A stretch of 64,000 bases of DNA from Adiantum capillus-veneris (GCA_014529385.2 CM043960.1:71744910-71808909); one strand, 5' to 3'. Positions 25,121-38,191 are shown, counted from the stretch's first letter. The notes: generated from the letters alone by a model not told the origin. Translations and numbers: made by a program.

Positions 25121-26459
25121 GTGCAAAATACTTTAGAAACTAGTAATGTCATGAATGTGCATGCCACTCCAAATCATCATTTGCTAAACAGTAGGGCCCA
25201 TAACACCTAGTGTGCATGCATGTAGCACAAAAATATTTGAACATACATATGCATAACAATTCTTTCAAATGCTTATGGCTAATGTTATGCTCACGGATCA
25301 TGGGAAAAGAACTAAATACTATTCACGTGAAAACCATGCCAACATATTTGGACCATAATAGAATGGGAAAATCCATCACATCTAGGTACTAAATGAACTA
25401 GTTCATTAAGAGAACGTAACTTTTGTACTTGTATAAGCAACCATTTGTTAAAGTTGTTTAACAAGAGTTGTAAACTTAACAAGTCTTACGAAGTATCCAA
25501 CAATTTTTGGCCACTGAAATTGTTTCTAATACTATGTGCTCAAAATGGTCTAAAAATCGGATTCAATGACAAGCACCTAGGGACTTGGTCATGACACATT
25601 ATTGAAATAATTGGCACCAAAGTCAGTCCCAAAGAATTATATTCTCCACATGTGGAATATGTCTCAGATAAAAATGTCCAAAAGAAGAATATCCTTTAAG
25701 TACGAGATGTACTTGTGTATGGAGACAATTGTAAGCAATCTACGACGTGAGTGAGAGGGACCCTCGTTATTCTTACTCCACACTGGATAAACTAAACTCC
25801 TTGAGTTCGTAGACCATGTTGATCCTCTTGTGACAACATGTGTCAAACAAAACACTACATGCAGGTCCAAAATTGCATAATATGAAATGTGTTGCGGACA
25901 CTACAACCCAAAATACTTCGCTCCTACATGATGTTGTCATATCTCTAAAGAGAAAAATGGATGAAAGCATTTAAGCTAAGACATCCTACTTAGCAAGCAA
26001 AGAATATTCAAAAATGGAATGGAACCAAATTATATGCATATCTAGAGTTTAAACATAGCGTTCACTTACCTATAGTCAAATGCACATGACCAAATCTCCC
26101 ACCTGAAAAGGCCTAGCAACACTAATTGAAAGATTAGTGAAAATCAAGTAGTATTGTATTGGTAACCCTGGGTGTTCCCTTTGCAATCCAACCCCCTTGG
26201 TTAAAATTGAGGATGTCAAATCCCTTGGTTAGACTCTGTATAAAAATTGCTCGAACTAGCAGCCAACAGTGACCAACACAGTCTACTACATCTAATAGTG
26301 ATTGAAATTAGCTTGGGAATTTTACTTGTCAACTATCCCTTGGTACATTGCATCTCAAAATATAATATCTAACTTTACCAAATGATTTTCTCATATTAAA
26401 TTGATCACTTAATATGGGAAGATAAAAGAGGAACAAGAGTTAGGATATAGATATGTGCT
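25121..26459. other. Non-coding or unreadable stretch
   Basis: Possibly the upstream RNase H and zinc-binding part of the minus-strand chromovirus, but decay is too strong to read motifs. No other feature was seen. Confidence 0.3.
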
Positions 26460-26670
26460 TCTAGAACTATCTCAACAGGGGACCAAAAGGAGAAATGGTT
26501 GCATTTCAATAGGGGTCCAAAAGGAGACAGTCTACCAAAGAGCAATGTGCATTAAGTGCTCCTAGATTTACCTTAGCAAGGGACCAAGAGGAGAGATGGT
26601 TACATCTCAATAGGGGTCCAAAAGATGATAGTCTATCAAAGAGCAACATGCATCTAATGGAGCTTAAAAG
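26460..26670 (+). repeat. Tandem duplication, unit about 103 bp
   Basis: Copies starting near 26473 and 26576 share GGGACCAA(A/G)AGGAGA, ATGGTT, CAATAGGGGTCCAAAAG and AAAGAGCAA in the same order. Confidence 0.75.
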
Positions 26671-27148
26671 ACCTTAGGGTTAGATTCATTAAAGACCTCC
26701 AAAAGTTAGTGGTAAAAAGTTATTTGACCTTAGGCAAGCTAGCGCTGACCTTGAGGTGGGAATCCTACCCAAGCATGAGGTGCTTGTCGGCGTGCTAAAG
26801 TGCTTAAAGTGTTTGTGGGAAACTTGCCCAAAGCTTGAGGTGATTTTTATGCGTAAATGACTAAGGTTCTTGAAGTGTTCAATTCAAAGATAAACTCTCA
26901 AGAGGCATAAATGGTTTTCATGCTTAATTGACTAAGTGCTTGAAGTGTTCAATTCAAACCAAATAACTTAAGAATCATAAAAGACACATGTCAAAATCCT
27001 CCTCATGTGGCCCTCATGATGTGCTTGAATCCTATTGGATAGGCTTTAAAAGGATCCAATGAGAATTTAGATGCATAAAAATAAATAATTAGGTTCTTTC
27101 GCTCAAAGAGGAAAAAGAGGACACATGTCCAAATGATATAATTAAATC

Positions 27149-27190
<42 letters not shown>

Positions 27191-29919
27191 CAAGCATGAG
27201 AGGGGGTATACTCTTCCACACACACACATACACACTCTCTCTCATTGTATGGAGTGCAAAGTGCAAGAGCTCCATCTCCTTCTCCAAGCTTGTTGAGAAG
27301 TTGAGAGCCTACACCAACAATCTTGGCTATGGAATGCAAATCCAACCAAGAGCCATGCTTTAATGCGTAAGCTTGTCATCTTCTTCATCTTCATTACTAT
27401 GCTATTATGCTATGCTAAGTAAGAAGAGTAATGATAAGTGAGGAACTATTTATCTCTCCTATGGATGATTCTTCTTCCTCTTCCCTACCCTCATTCCCCA
27501 CTAGCTCTCTCCACCTTCGAAGGTGTTTGAGGCCTTGGGACTGAGGCTTGTGATAGTTAATGCTTTTTGCAAAGTTTATGTTATGCTCGTGATGTATGAA
27601 GCTTTCCATCTTCATAGCATCACCAAGGTCACAAGGAACACAAAGATTGTATTGTACCAAGTCTCCCTTGATGGGCGAATTTATAATACAAACACCTTTT
27701 GGAGGGGGATCGGCTCCAAGTAAATCCGGTCCTCAACTATTGTCATGTTCTCTAATACTCTCTGCCTTGCAAAAGTATTGTTAATGCCGATTTAATTAGT
27801 TACTATGTTTATATTGCTACAATCAATTAAGTTCACCCTCTATGTTCTCAAAGTAATCTCACAAAAATGCTCACTCTAATTCTCTTAATTCCATAATTCT
27901 CATAGTTCATAGGCCAATTCCATTACACATTGCATACTTCTTTCCTTAAAAGTACATCTATAATGAGACCAAACTACGATCATCAACACATATGGAGTGA
28001 TTATATATTATCTAGGTCATACCCCTAAAAATTACCACTCCTATAGACATAATCAATGCTAGAAGTAAGCAACAACTCTTCTCAAGTAGGAATCTTATTC
28101 ACAGCTGGATCTCAAAATAATCTTATCTAGTCACGAATATGAGATAATGATTCCTAACACCCAATAGAAAGTAGTCATACTAGATTTTCTTTGGTTTGTA
28201 ACAAGAGATTACCTACTTGAAGGCTCTCTTAGTGTATTCATGTAGTTCCATGAATTATTTGCATGATAACAAGGCCATGCCTACTTGCTACCCATAAAAA
28301 GCATCATCTGTATTGCTAGCACCTTGTGCACAAAAAATTCTATTGTTGTAATCATATACAACGATCACAATCAATTATACTAGTCTCAACTCTTTCTAAA
28401 CATATTAGCTCATGTTATAGGAGAAGCATAAACTATGCGTTAGTGGAATGAATCCAAATAATGGCACGCCATGCATGGATTATAGAAAATAGTGTGATAA
28501 GCCCTTGGCTTCAATGATGGTCTTCACAATATGTGCATATGCCATTTATACCTTGCACAATGTGCACTGGCATGGATACATCATAGTTGGTCATTGCAAA
28601 CCATAACTGTGAGCTTTTATCCTCTTATTACCAAACTTGTGTGCCATTATACTTGATCCTAAGTCAATGAATAATATTGTGGCAAGTAATAGAAGCCTTG
28701 CTTTGCAGTAAATTTATCAAAGCACTTTGCTTTGAATAACAAAGGAATTCTTTTTAAATGAAATGTTAAATACAAAAATACAAATAGAACTTGCAACTCT
28801 CTAATCTTATCGCCACCCTGAGAAGAATTTCCTTCGTTTGGAGCTGACTTGTAGCCATATATGGTGAGAAAATTTGAGCTTTTGGTGAATGTATTGTGCA
28901 TGCCCTCATGTCTTGGTTCATATCGACCTCCAAAAAGTAGGTAGACATTCTACCAAAGTTTTTCCAAGTTTGTATGCTACCAGCATATTCCAAACTGTGG
29001 AAACATCTAGGCAACATGCCCTAAAGTGAAGCCTTGCTTCACATAAATTCATCTAGGAGATGAGAAGAATGGATCATGAGTGCTCATAGCTAACATGTGC
29101 TCATGTCAAAGCAGAAGAGAATCAACATTGTCAATCTTGCATAGAGAAACGGCCTTGCCAAATCATGCAACTTATTGAGAATTATGAGATTACCCAATAT
29201 CACAAGAGATAGCTCTTGAAGGTTAGCTATCAAATGCCATCTAACTACCGACTTTGCTTGATTGAAGCAACATTTATTGGTCGATATGGCAGTGTACAAA
29301 TCTTGGAAGATGGAATAAATTCAAAATTGAAACTGAAATTAATGGTACTTACCAATTTTTGTAGCCACCGTCTCCAACATCAGAAGTCGGAGCATCATGT
29401 GGCATGATTGTGCTTTCAATGTACTTCATGTACTTATTATGACTGCACTCTGGCAAGTTGTACTTTCTTTGGAGTAACCATGCACTCAATGCATATATAT
29501 AGATATGGAGCCGTGCTCCTAGAAGCCTCGCCTAACCGCATTGAGTTTGGAAAACTTGCATAGGAGCCATGTACTAGAAAATCCAAAACTCTAACTAGAA
29601 GAAAGATACATGTTGGCTTTGTGAATATCAATAAATGGTCGGCCTTGCCAAATAAGCCTGCCTTACAAGTCACAGGCCATGCTTGACTTGCCTTTAATGC
29701 TAGGAAACTTTTCCTTGGTTCAGGTAGAAACCCTTGTATTATGCATTATCCTTGTTGGAGCCATGCTACTTTGTTAGAACATGACTGATGTAAAGCCTTG
29801 CTATAATCATCAAGTGCGGCATACTGTTGTAAAAGAAAACTAGAGATGAAGCTAAACAAAAAGAGACTTGCTTACCCACAACCATGTCGACTGATTGGGT
29901 TTGTTTTTCACTAGTCAAT
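26671..29919. other. Long stretch without recognisable genes
   Basis: Contains a repeated GTGTTCAATTCAAA word (26876 and 26940), a (GA)n microsatellite at 27151-27187 and otherwise AT-rich sequence. The 29.0-29.8 kb part repeats words such as GCCTTGC but shows no motif or LTR structure I can name. Confidence 0.35.
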
Positions 29920-30817
29920 TGTTAGAAGCAAGCTAACCCATGTAACAGTTTTCAAGAGTTTTATTGTAAAAAAACTTATTCTTTTGATAGACCGGGAATA
30001 TTGTAACTCAAATTTCTTAGGTGGATATTGTACTCAATGAACCGGGGCTATAAACTTCTAGATTGTATCAACTTATCCTTAGTTATAGCTCCCATATTAT
30101 TAGTTTTTGACCAAAGAAACCTTGGCTAAGCTATAAAAGCCAATTTTTGTAAGTTATTTTTAAGTTTTGGATAATAGAAACACAGCATGAGCTAACGGCG
30201 CTCACTTCTCTCCTTCTCGTGCTTCCTATTTTCTTCCCAATTGTCACATTGCAGTGCTGTCTGTTGCGTTGCAACCGCAAGTAGGAGCTCTACTCATTGA
30301 CGTAAACATATCATGGTAAACCGTAGCTTTTGGCGTCGCTGAACCCATGGCCTAATTTCATCATAAGTAGGAGTTTAAGCTAGGAAATCCCAAAGTAAGC
30401 ATAGGCAGGGTATTGGGACATCATTGTTAAGCATTTAGATGTATTCGGGGTCAAAAATGACTAGGTCAAAAACTCATTGTTGTTAATAATCATGATTTTT
30501 GCACTTCATCAAGAGTGAGATTTGAGACCATAAACCTGTGTGTTTAAGTTTTATATACTTGTCCTAGAAGTTTAATAACATTCGGAGTCGTTTGATGCTG
30601 TAACGGTCATGTTTTGTTTGCCAATTAGCGATTAGCTTTTGCTGACTTAGGTCATTTGAGTGTAGCTTGTGTTAGATGTGAGTTGTCTATTGTTTTCCAA
30701 TAGATTGACACCCTCTTGTAGCCTCTATGCACTAGTCGATTCATCTTCGTCCCATGGATTGACAATTATGTTCGTGGTTCTCACTATGTCTACAATAAGA
30801 TAGAAACCCATCCCACA
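29920..30817 (+). repeat. 5' LTR
   Basis: 898 bp, TG...CA. Homology to the right copy begins exactly at TGTTAG. Compared with the 3' LTR it has about 26 extra bases near 30270-30300 (CAAGTAGGAGCTC region). It contains a TATA box at 30132 and a palindrome half-site at 30482. Confidence 0.9.
30132..30139 (+). promoter_or_regulatory. LTR TATA box
   Basis: TATAAAAG within GCTATAAAAGCC. The 3' LTR has GTACAAAAGCC at the same place, so its TATA box is lost. Confidence 0.6.
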
Positions 30818-30819
30818 TT

Positions 30820-30837
30820 TGACGCCGTTGCCGGGGA
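30820..30837 (+). other. Primer binding site (tRNA-Asp-like)
   Basis: TGACGCCGTTGCCGGGGA lies two bases after the LTR end. It differs by one base from TGGCGCCGTTGCCGGGG, the complement of the tRNA-Asp 3' end that primes many plant Athila/Tat-type elements. Confidence 0.8.
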
Positions 30838-31310
30838 CAAATAGACATAAACTAGGAAAACAAGAGCATCTTGTGTAGTTGTCCTTTAACTTCCTCTAGG
30901 ATCACCTAGAGTTAAAACTTTATCTTTAAAACCACATAGCTTAAGACTGTCGTCTTTTGTTGTGTAGAGGTAGCTTGGAAGTATATTGTACTTGGTAAGT
31001 ACCTTGTAGGATTGTAGGATTAAATTAGGATTTTGAGAATGATTGATGGACAAGACAAGTCTTGAGATTAAAGCTCAAAAAATGATAAAAAACAAGAAAA
31101 CAAGTGTTTGTGGACACTTTCCACAACCCAATTACAGAAGAACCTAGGAGTAGGGTAAGTAGAATCCGAGGTGGGATCTCAAATCATTGTTCACTCCAAA
31201 AGAATCAATTGTGAGTTTTTAATGTGAATTTGCAAAATTTCAAGTCTACGACTTGAAACAACAACAAAAGACCATTGAATCAACTAGCACTACAAGAGGT
31301 TGTGTGCTCT

Positions 31311-31540
31311 TGTGACGCTTTTAGCGACGGAAATACGTTGGGTTTTTATAACCCCCGGCGTCGCTACCATCGTCGATACGGGGGCGTCGCTATAAGCGTC
31401 GCTATGACAGTCGCTATATGCATCGCTATAAACGTCGCTATATAGCGACGCCTATAGCGACGCTGCAAAGCCATCTATAGTGACGCTTATAGCGACGCTG
31501 CAGAGCTTTATATAGCGACGTTCATAGCGATGCCCGAGAG
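31311..31540. repeat. CACTA left subterminal repeat region
   Basis: At least ten copies of (A/T)GCGACG(C) or the reverse in both orientations, including the perfect palindrome CGTCGCTATATAGCGACG at 31433-31450. These are expected binding sites of the TNPA-like protein. Confidence 0.85.
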
Positions 31541-31551
31541 GAAAATTTTTT

Positions 31552-31600
31552 GGTGGCAGGGCATTCAATTTGGTGGCAGGGCATTGAATGCCCTGCCACC
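31552..31600. repeat. Direct repeat and 29-bp perfect hairpin at the edge of the subterminal region
   Basis: GGTGGCAGGGCATT occurs at 31552 and 31572. The second copy is followed after one base by its exact reverse complement (31587-31600). Confidence 0.85.
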
Positions 31601-31968
31601 CATCAACCATATTGAATGTTTCATTAATTGATTCACCTTTGAAAAAAAGTGCAAAGGTAGATATAGACCCAAAATAGTCACCCACAAGACAATATAACCA
31701 TTAACTCCATCATCCATAGTATGTATTGTTTGTAAAATAAAGATACAAAACTGACAAGCGTGAATTGATGAAAGTAAATCAATGACAAGTGTACACATAG
31801 GCAAAATCACTTGATTGTTAAACTTTGCAAATGTAATAGTTACAAACCATTGTCATTATTTAAAAACTATACACTGTTTTCAAAAAGACGTATAAAAGTT
31901 GTCTCATGATACATAAGCTATGACAAAAAGAAACTAATGCTATCTATCTATGGCTAAACTGACGTCGT

Positions 31969-33287
31969 CTAATCAGACGTGTCATCGCATTCAAGCGGCA
32001 TATCTGTTGGATTCTGCAAAAAAAAAAAAAAACAATAAGACAACTTTTTGTAAGTATAAACATATAGCGACGTTTATAAAACAATACAACAAATAGAAAA
32101 GAATAAACCCTAATACTAACCATGCCGCTGCGAGAACTCAGAATGTCCAAAAGGGCGTTTAAGCCCTTCCTGCTTGTGTACTCACGCTCGTATGGTGTGG
32201 GATCACGTCTTGTCATCGACCACTGTCAAAACATACAAAGAATCCATTATGTTAGAATTTAAAAACCCATTAACCCTAAACTATCAAACATAGAGAGCAA
32301 TGCGAAAACACTTACAAAATCGGCTTCAAATGATGCCCACCCGCCGCTCCCCAAGTGGTGCGAGCTCCTTGCCTCTACTCGCACTCTGGCTGCCTCCTTG
32401 TGTTGCTTCCACTTGTCGGGATTCTCGCGCGCTGCTTTCTTCGCATTCTTCCAATCTTCTTTGGCCAACCAATCTGGTCTATTACACCCATGCTTGATTG
32501 CTTTTTTCACTTCAGAACGCTTGTGCTTGCAGTATTCGCGCATTCGAACCTTCATCATGTCTTCATTGAAGCGGTCATCTGGTGTTGGAATGGGAAACTC
32601 GTCATGAAGCATGCTGATGACTCTCTTTTTTAAATCATTTGGTACTTCACTCCAGGTGTTTAGTATGTAGTGTCTAAACACCTGAGAGCAAAGACCGTGC
32701 ATGCGCGAAATCGACTGCTTGCCTTCATCATCCAAGATGATGCCGCCGCTGAAGTTGACGGAGTAAGTCAAGCCCTCTCACCGCTGACGCGTGAACCTGG
32801 GTGTCCCCGCAGGGGTCTCTAGCGGCATGTCGACGGGGGTACGGATGTCAGGTGTCCCCACTGGAGTCTGAGTCTCAAAGCGAGGAGTGTCCACTGGAGT
32901 GACTCCTGGAGGAGTAGCTAGTGGTGTGTAGCTCCTAGGAACAACAGCCAGCCGCGCAAAACCTGGTGTCAATGGCGATGCCGTGGCTGGTGTCGGGACG
33001 GGCAAAGAAGGAGAGGGTAAAGAGCCTCGTCGAACACGAGGCGGTGTCGAGGCATCGACGACGGCATCCCCACAACAACCGCCACTGCCACCACTAGAGC
33101 ACCGGTGCCTAGACGAGTGTGAAGATCTTCTCGTCAACACCGAAGCTTCAGAGAACACTGAATGCTCCGAAACAGAGGGAGATGTGGATGGAGTAGGAAC
33201 GCGTGATGGTGCGCCAGAGCGATGACGCTCCACGTACCACTGTCTCTGCTGGGGTGACAAAGAAGAAAGAAACTCCTCATCATCCAT
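31969..33287 (-). pseudogene. CACTA second gene: Transposase_24-like (Ptta/En/Spm) protein
   Basis: The ATG at 33287 (MDDEEFL) starts a Pro/Ser/Thr-rich N-terminal region with PTPSTSPS-like repeats and Arg patches, followed by a helical region with TWSEVPNDLKKRVISML, KVRMREYCKHKR, DWKNAKKAARENP and SHHLGSGGWASFEADF. Three exons are visible: 33287-32316 (donor GTAAGTG), 32222-32121 (acceptor TTTGACAG, donor GTTAGT) and 32013-31969 (acceptor TTTTGCAG, stop TAG at 31971). All introns are phase 0. The last exons read SMTRRDPTPYEREYTS and DMPLECDDTSD. One TGA at 32780-32778 interrupts exon 1 in frame; otherwise the gene is open. The family is thought to bind subterminal repeats. Family assignment is by pattern and position; I could not compare sequences. 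Confidence 0.75.
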
Positions 33288-33353
33288 ACCTGTAGTAAAC
33301 ACACGAACATTTAAACTTAATATTGAATGAATGGAGTAGAAAACATGGACAAG

Positions 33354-33421
<68 letters not shown>

Positions 33422-33615
33422 GAGGAGGAGGTGCTCGTCGTCCTTGCTTGTGAGAACATACCTAGAGCATACGTACCTAGAGTGGACGCAAAGACCATTA
33501 AATACAATGATGCATATAAATACAATGACACAATGACGCAATGATGTGTTCTTCTTCTATTCAACTTGAGTGATAGAAGAGGCAAGTCGATAACTCCGAA
33601 TTTTCAATCGAGAGA

Positions 33616-33696
<81 letters not shown>

Positions 33697-33870
33697 CACA
33701 CAATCAAATCTTGCAATCGAAAAACCAGGTGGTGGAGCTGCATGTGGCCATGGATTGCCCAGGATGTGAGCGCAAAATCAGAAGAGCGTTATACAACATG
33801 GAAGGTACTTAGAGAACCAGAGTTTTTAAAAAACGGAGCAAAAGATTGTTCAAATACAATATTTATGGCT
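33288..33870. other. Inter-gene spacer of the CACTA with two GA microsatellites
   Basis: (GA)n at 33372-33417, flanked by GATA and GGA repeats, and again at 33610-33694. The rest may be 3' UTR of the TNP2-like gene or leader of the second gene. Confidence 0.7.
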
Positions 33871-35978
33871 TTAAGAGATCTCTCTCTCATCCTCGCATAG
33901 CTCAACATAACTTCCTATATCTATATAGAGCTCTCCGTTTAAACATATGTCCTCCGTTTCATTTTGTAGATCCTCTGCATGCACCCCATAGAGAGTAGCA
34001 GCTTGATGTTCGTTTGGCACCACCTCAACGGCTTCCGACTGAGCATCTTCTCCGATCTCCTCCATTGATGCCACTGTGATTGGCACATGGTAGCCTTCAT
34101 GCATCCGTGCACTACGAGGGCTACCTCTATGACGTACCACCCGTTTGATGCATACTTTGTAGGATGAAATATCACCTGCCACAGCCACATAACTTACATG
34201 AGAGCTTCCAAGCACATAAATTCTAAAATGAGATGTTAACTATTTATATACTTACTTGTTCCCAATGCTCGGGTAGTACGAAAGTGTCTCTTAGGTCAGT
34301 CCATTTCTTAGTTGAATCCACCTCAAGAAAAACAGACTCTCCTCTACGCACAGTAGCGTTGCGACCCTCCATGATTATCTTGAACCATTGCACGTCGAAC
34401 AAGTCGACAAAAAACCTCTATAATCGATCCTCAAAATCTCTTGTAGCGTGTCGAAGTAAGTGAGTTCCGCCACCACAGGATCTGCATCAGAGGACCATGT
34501 CGACTAGACTTTTCAAAATTTTCCATGCTTCCAGAATCTTGAGTAAAACGGTTTTTGTCGATCCGTTCCACCCTAAAATGTCGACCTTTACACCATGTTG
34601 CTGTGTATGACTATATTATAACCAACAAAGATTATGAGTGGCCATTCAAACATCTAGAAAGTCACTAGTCATACATTTGCAAACTTACCTTGGTCGCGCA
34701 ACCCCGAGAGTACTCCCACTCTTCCTCAGTCACTTCTTCACCGCACTGTTGTGCGCTTTTCAATTGGTTGTGCAACCATCTTAAGCTCATGAATGTTGGT
34801 AGGCTCTCCAGACCTGTCGAATAGTGCATCGGTGGTCATCTTCCTCGTCTCCACTCGATTCGTGCCCTTTGTTGCTCTTGCTTTGCATCCTCATATTGTG
34901 AAATCCACTTTTGCATCACTAGATTGTGAAGCATGCAAAATCGGTTGATTTTAGCCTCTAGATCTTCCGTCATCTTCTTTTCAACACCGAGATTGCACAT
35001 GACAATCCCAGATATGCGCTCATCATCTATGGTTTGCCATAGCGTGTCCCGGGCTTTATCAAATCCGTCTAGCCACTCTCCAATGTACACTAGGGACTCT
35101 AATACCAGCCAACCTTCTGCCATACTACCCTCCGGACGTGCCTTCTGACGCACATATCCCTTGAGCGTTTTCATGAAACATTCTAAAAGGAACATCCATC
35201 TAGAATGTATTGTGCCAGATATTTCCACCTCATCAACTATGTGAACAAGAAGATGCACCTGAATGGCTAGCATGGTAGTAGGAAAATGTTTCTCAAACAT
35301 GCACACAACCTCCGCAGCGTTTAATTTGGCGAATGGTATGGAGTCTAGGTTGATCTCCTTTTGTGAGATCCATTGCACCAACTTCGCAAGTTTGTAGATT
35401 GTGTTACGGACGTCAAGAGACAAACATCCCTCAATGGCGTGTCGGCTTCACTTTTCATATCATCATAGATGTGAATCCATGATCGTCTCAATCATTTCAT
35501 CAATCTCGGGCTCAAACATTTCCTCATTGGGAATGTGGTCTGCATGATCATCCCCCGAGATTTCAAAGGCTATATCTTGTGACCTCACATATGCTGCTTG
35601 ACCAAAGTGCATTTCATTAATCTCGAGCTCAAACATTTCCTCGTTGGGAATGTGGTCTGCATGATCATCCCCCGAGATTTCAAAGGCTATATCTTGTGAC
35701 CTCACATATGCTGCTTGACCAAAGCGCCTGCGAACATGTCTATTGGGTTGCAAGATTGCTGTCTGTTGGTCAGCGTCAGAGTCCGACGAGTTATAATTGG
35801 CAATAACTCGATCTATAATAGATGGATAGAACTCGCCAAATTCGCGAACGTGCTACAAAGAAACGCGTCTTGTCCATCACACAGCATGCTTGCATTGATT
35901 ACAAGGACATAAGATCCTCGTTGACGGCCCCACATCCTCATTTCGGTTGGACGGCCCCACATCCTCGTCACTACTCAT
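33871..35978 (-). pseudogene. CACTA TNP2-like transposase lacking its catalytic core
   Basis: The ATG at 35978 begins a 9-codon repeated motif (NEDVGPS) and a transposase-associated-domain remnant with ILCPCNQCKHAV and HVREFGEFYPSI, broken by two stops. An acidic linker follows, with a 117-bp duplication. Reading then jumps directly to a DUF4218 domain (35423-34836: MFEKHFPTTML, VHLLVHIVDEVEISG, RWMFLLECFMKTLKGYVR, KARPEGSMAEG). Further exons (donors GTAAGT near 34689 and 34255) encode a DUF4216-like part: DVQWFKIIMEGRNATVR, DSTKKWTDLRDTFVLP, FHPTKYASNGWYVIE and an acidic tail ending at 33871. The large Transposase_21 (TNP2) domain that normally lies between the N-terminal domain and DUF4218 is absent, and several stops remain. 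This copy cannot make transposase and could only move in trans. Confidence 0.85.
35494..35727 (-). repeat. 117-bp in-frame tandem duplication in the TNP2-like gene
   Basis: Two almost identical copies begin at 35494 and 35611 and encode 39 residues each (including RSQDIAFEISGDDHADH and IPNEEMFE). The few differences suggest a recent duplication. Confidence 0.92.
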
Positions 35979-36042
35979 AATGAGGGCAAAAATCTTATAA
36001 CCTGGACAACAAATTTAATCTTCTATTAGCATTCTTCGTCTT

Positions 36043-36087
<45 letters not shown>

Positions 36088-36625
36088 TTCACACTGTAAA
36101 CTACCTCACATTCTCTAGTCATGCCCAATCTCTGCACACCTCGGTCTAGAGGTGCACGAAGATCAGAACCACCGGGTTATAATCTCATCTTTATTGGTCA
36201 ATGCCTATATTTGTGGGTACAAGAAATCTACACACCCACGTCTACATGATAGTGCATGTAGTGGAAAAAACCCCTTTGCCTCTTCTCTGGCTGTAGCATT
36301 TCACAGCATCTTAACATCTTTTCACAGTAGATCTTTTCACCGTTCGTCTAACTCTAATTTTTTTACCGTAATCTCGAAGTTAGACTCTAATATAAAAACT
36401 CAATCCAAAATCTTATCTTAAATCTAACCTAATTGAACATGTGGTGATTCGCTCCATTGAAGGGTAAAAGACATACCAATGGGGCTACTAGCTGTGTAGA
36501 TGTGAAAAGGAGAGAATGTAATTTGAATGATTTCATCTTTCCCCACACACAATTTAGAGAGTGAGAGAGAGAGAAAAGAGATTGTGTACATCATTTCAAA
36601 GGGCATCAGCCTTCAAGTGTCATTT

Positions 36626-36692
<67 letters not shown>

Positions 36693-37499
36693 GTCTAATA
36701 TATATATATGTATGCAATAACAAAAAAGGCACATTTTTCTCCCCTTCAAACCTTCTCCACAAAAAGTGGCCTTTCTCTAAAGAATATTCCTATAAAAAGT
36801 CTTGTAAGAGTATCATTTGTCCATTAATTAAAAAGCTTTCTTTTGTGTCCTTGCAAAGCTAGAAAGCCCCCCCTCCTCCCAAAAATAAAAAATAAATAGA
36901 ACAGTGTTTGCTCCTTTTTGCCTATAATTATCCTCCTTAAAACATTTCATAGGTCCACTCTGGAAGATAAGACATTTATGTAGGCAAGAACCTACGTTGA
37001 AAAGAAGTCTTGTGCTGACCTCTTGTGATTCTCTACAGGTAGAGTGAGATTTCCCTTATGGGATTTCCAAAGCTACCCATCAAAGCTAGTATTAAACTCT
37101 TGCATTGAAGTATTTGTATATGTGAGGCCCATTCAAATCTACACAACTGTTGTATGCGGCCCATCACTTGCTTCCCCTCAAGGGTCATAATGGTCTCATC
37201 GGACATACGATTGATGAGGTAGGCGTATCACTTTGGCATGTCCCTCCCGTGAACTATAGCAACCCTATCCGATGAATGCTCATCATCTAGGCCTCTAGGT
37301 GACCCTGACATAGTGTTCGAGTCACTCCTAAGCATCTCCGACGCAGTGACCGAGACACCGGCCACTCTCAAACGCGTAGGCAGTATAATCCTTCGGTGTA
37401 CTCAAAATAAACATAAATCTAATCTAATCTAACTTAAATAAACCTAAATCTAATCTAATGTAAATCTAAATCTAACCTTATCTTAAACGATAAAAAGAA
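35979..37499. other. CACTA 5' region, non-coding
   Basis: Holds CT microsatellites at 36047-36084 and 36629-36690 and, from 37405, a degenerate AACCTAAATCTAATCT-type array. There is no readable coding sequence. This is where the promoter and first exons of the TNP2-like gene should lie. Confidence 0.5.
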
Positions 37500-37745
37500 G
37501 AAAATGGTATAATCTTTCTATCACCCAAGTGTGGTAGATTGGTTATGCCATTTCCCTCTTCAATAACCGGTAAATAACGTAAATAAACCTAAATCTAATC
37601 TAATATAACATAAATTTAAATCTAACGTAAATAAACCTAAATCTAATCAAACGTAAATCTAACTAAAAATAAACCTAAATTTAATCTAATTTAACTTAAA
37701 TTAAGCTAAATCTAATTTAACGTAAGTCTACATCTAACCTAATCT
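37405..37745. repeat. Degenerate minisatellite of AAACCTAAATCTAATCT type
   Basis: Two blocks (37405-37495 and 37572-37745) of imperfect CCTAAATCTAA / CGTAAAT words. The second block interrupts one of the 204-bp repeat units that follow. Confidence 0.75.
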
Positions 37746-37982
37746 TTAACATCTTTTGGGATAGTTTCCTACGACGTTAAAACTCTCTTCTTCTTGTGTG
37801 TAGGTGTGTGTGTGCCAATAAAAAGAGAAAAATGGTATAACCTTTCTATCACCCAAGTGTGGTAGATTGGTTATGCCATTTCCCTCTTGAATAACAGGTT
37901 TTGAGTTCAACTACTCGTCAGCTAGATCTTTAGGTCTCTTTAATTAGTTTCCTACGACGTTAAATTAAACTCTCTTCTTCTC

Positions 37983-38016
<34 letters not shown>

Positions 38017-38191
38017 ACACCAATAAAAATGTGAGAAAAATGGTATAACTTTTCTATCACCGAAGTGTGATAGATTGGTTATGTCATTTCCCTCATGAAT
38101 AACAGGTCTTGAGTTCAACTCCTGTCGACTAGATCTTTAAGGTCTCTTGGGATAGTTTCCTACGATGTTAAGACTCTCTTCTTCTTCTTCT

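Noticed and set aside
30818-30908. LTRs extending to 30908 and 53240
   Set aside because: The TG...CA ends, the primer-site match two bases after CCACA and the polypurine tract define shorter LTRs; the extra homology is better read as a duplicated leader. Not excluded without other copies.
31452-31810. Minus-strand reading frames at the CACTA left end
   Set aside because: They consist of subterminal repeats and the hairpin; the real second gene ends at 31969.
37405-37745. TAAATCTAACC-like array as an interstitial telomere repeat
   Set aside because: Units do not match the plant telomere heptamer TTTAGGG or its complement closely enough.
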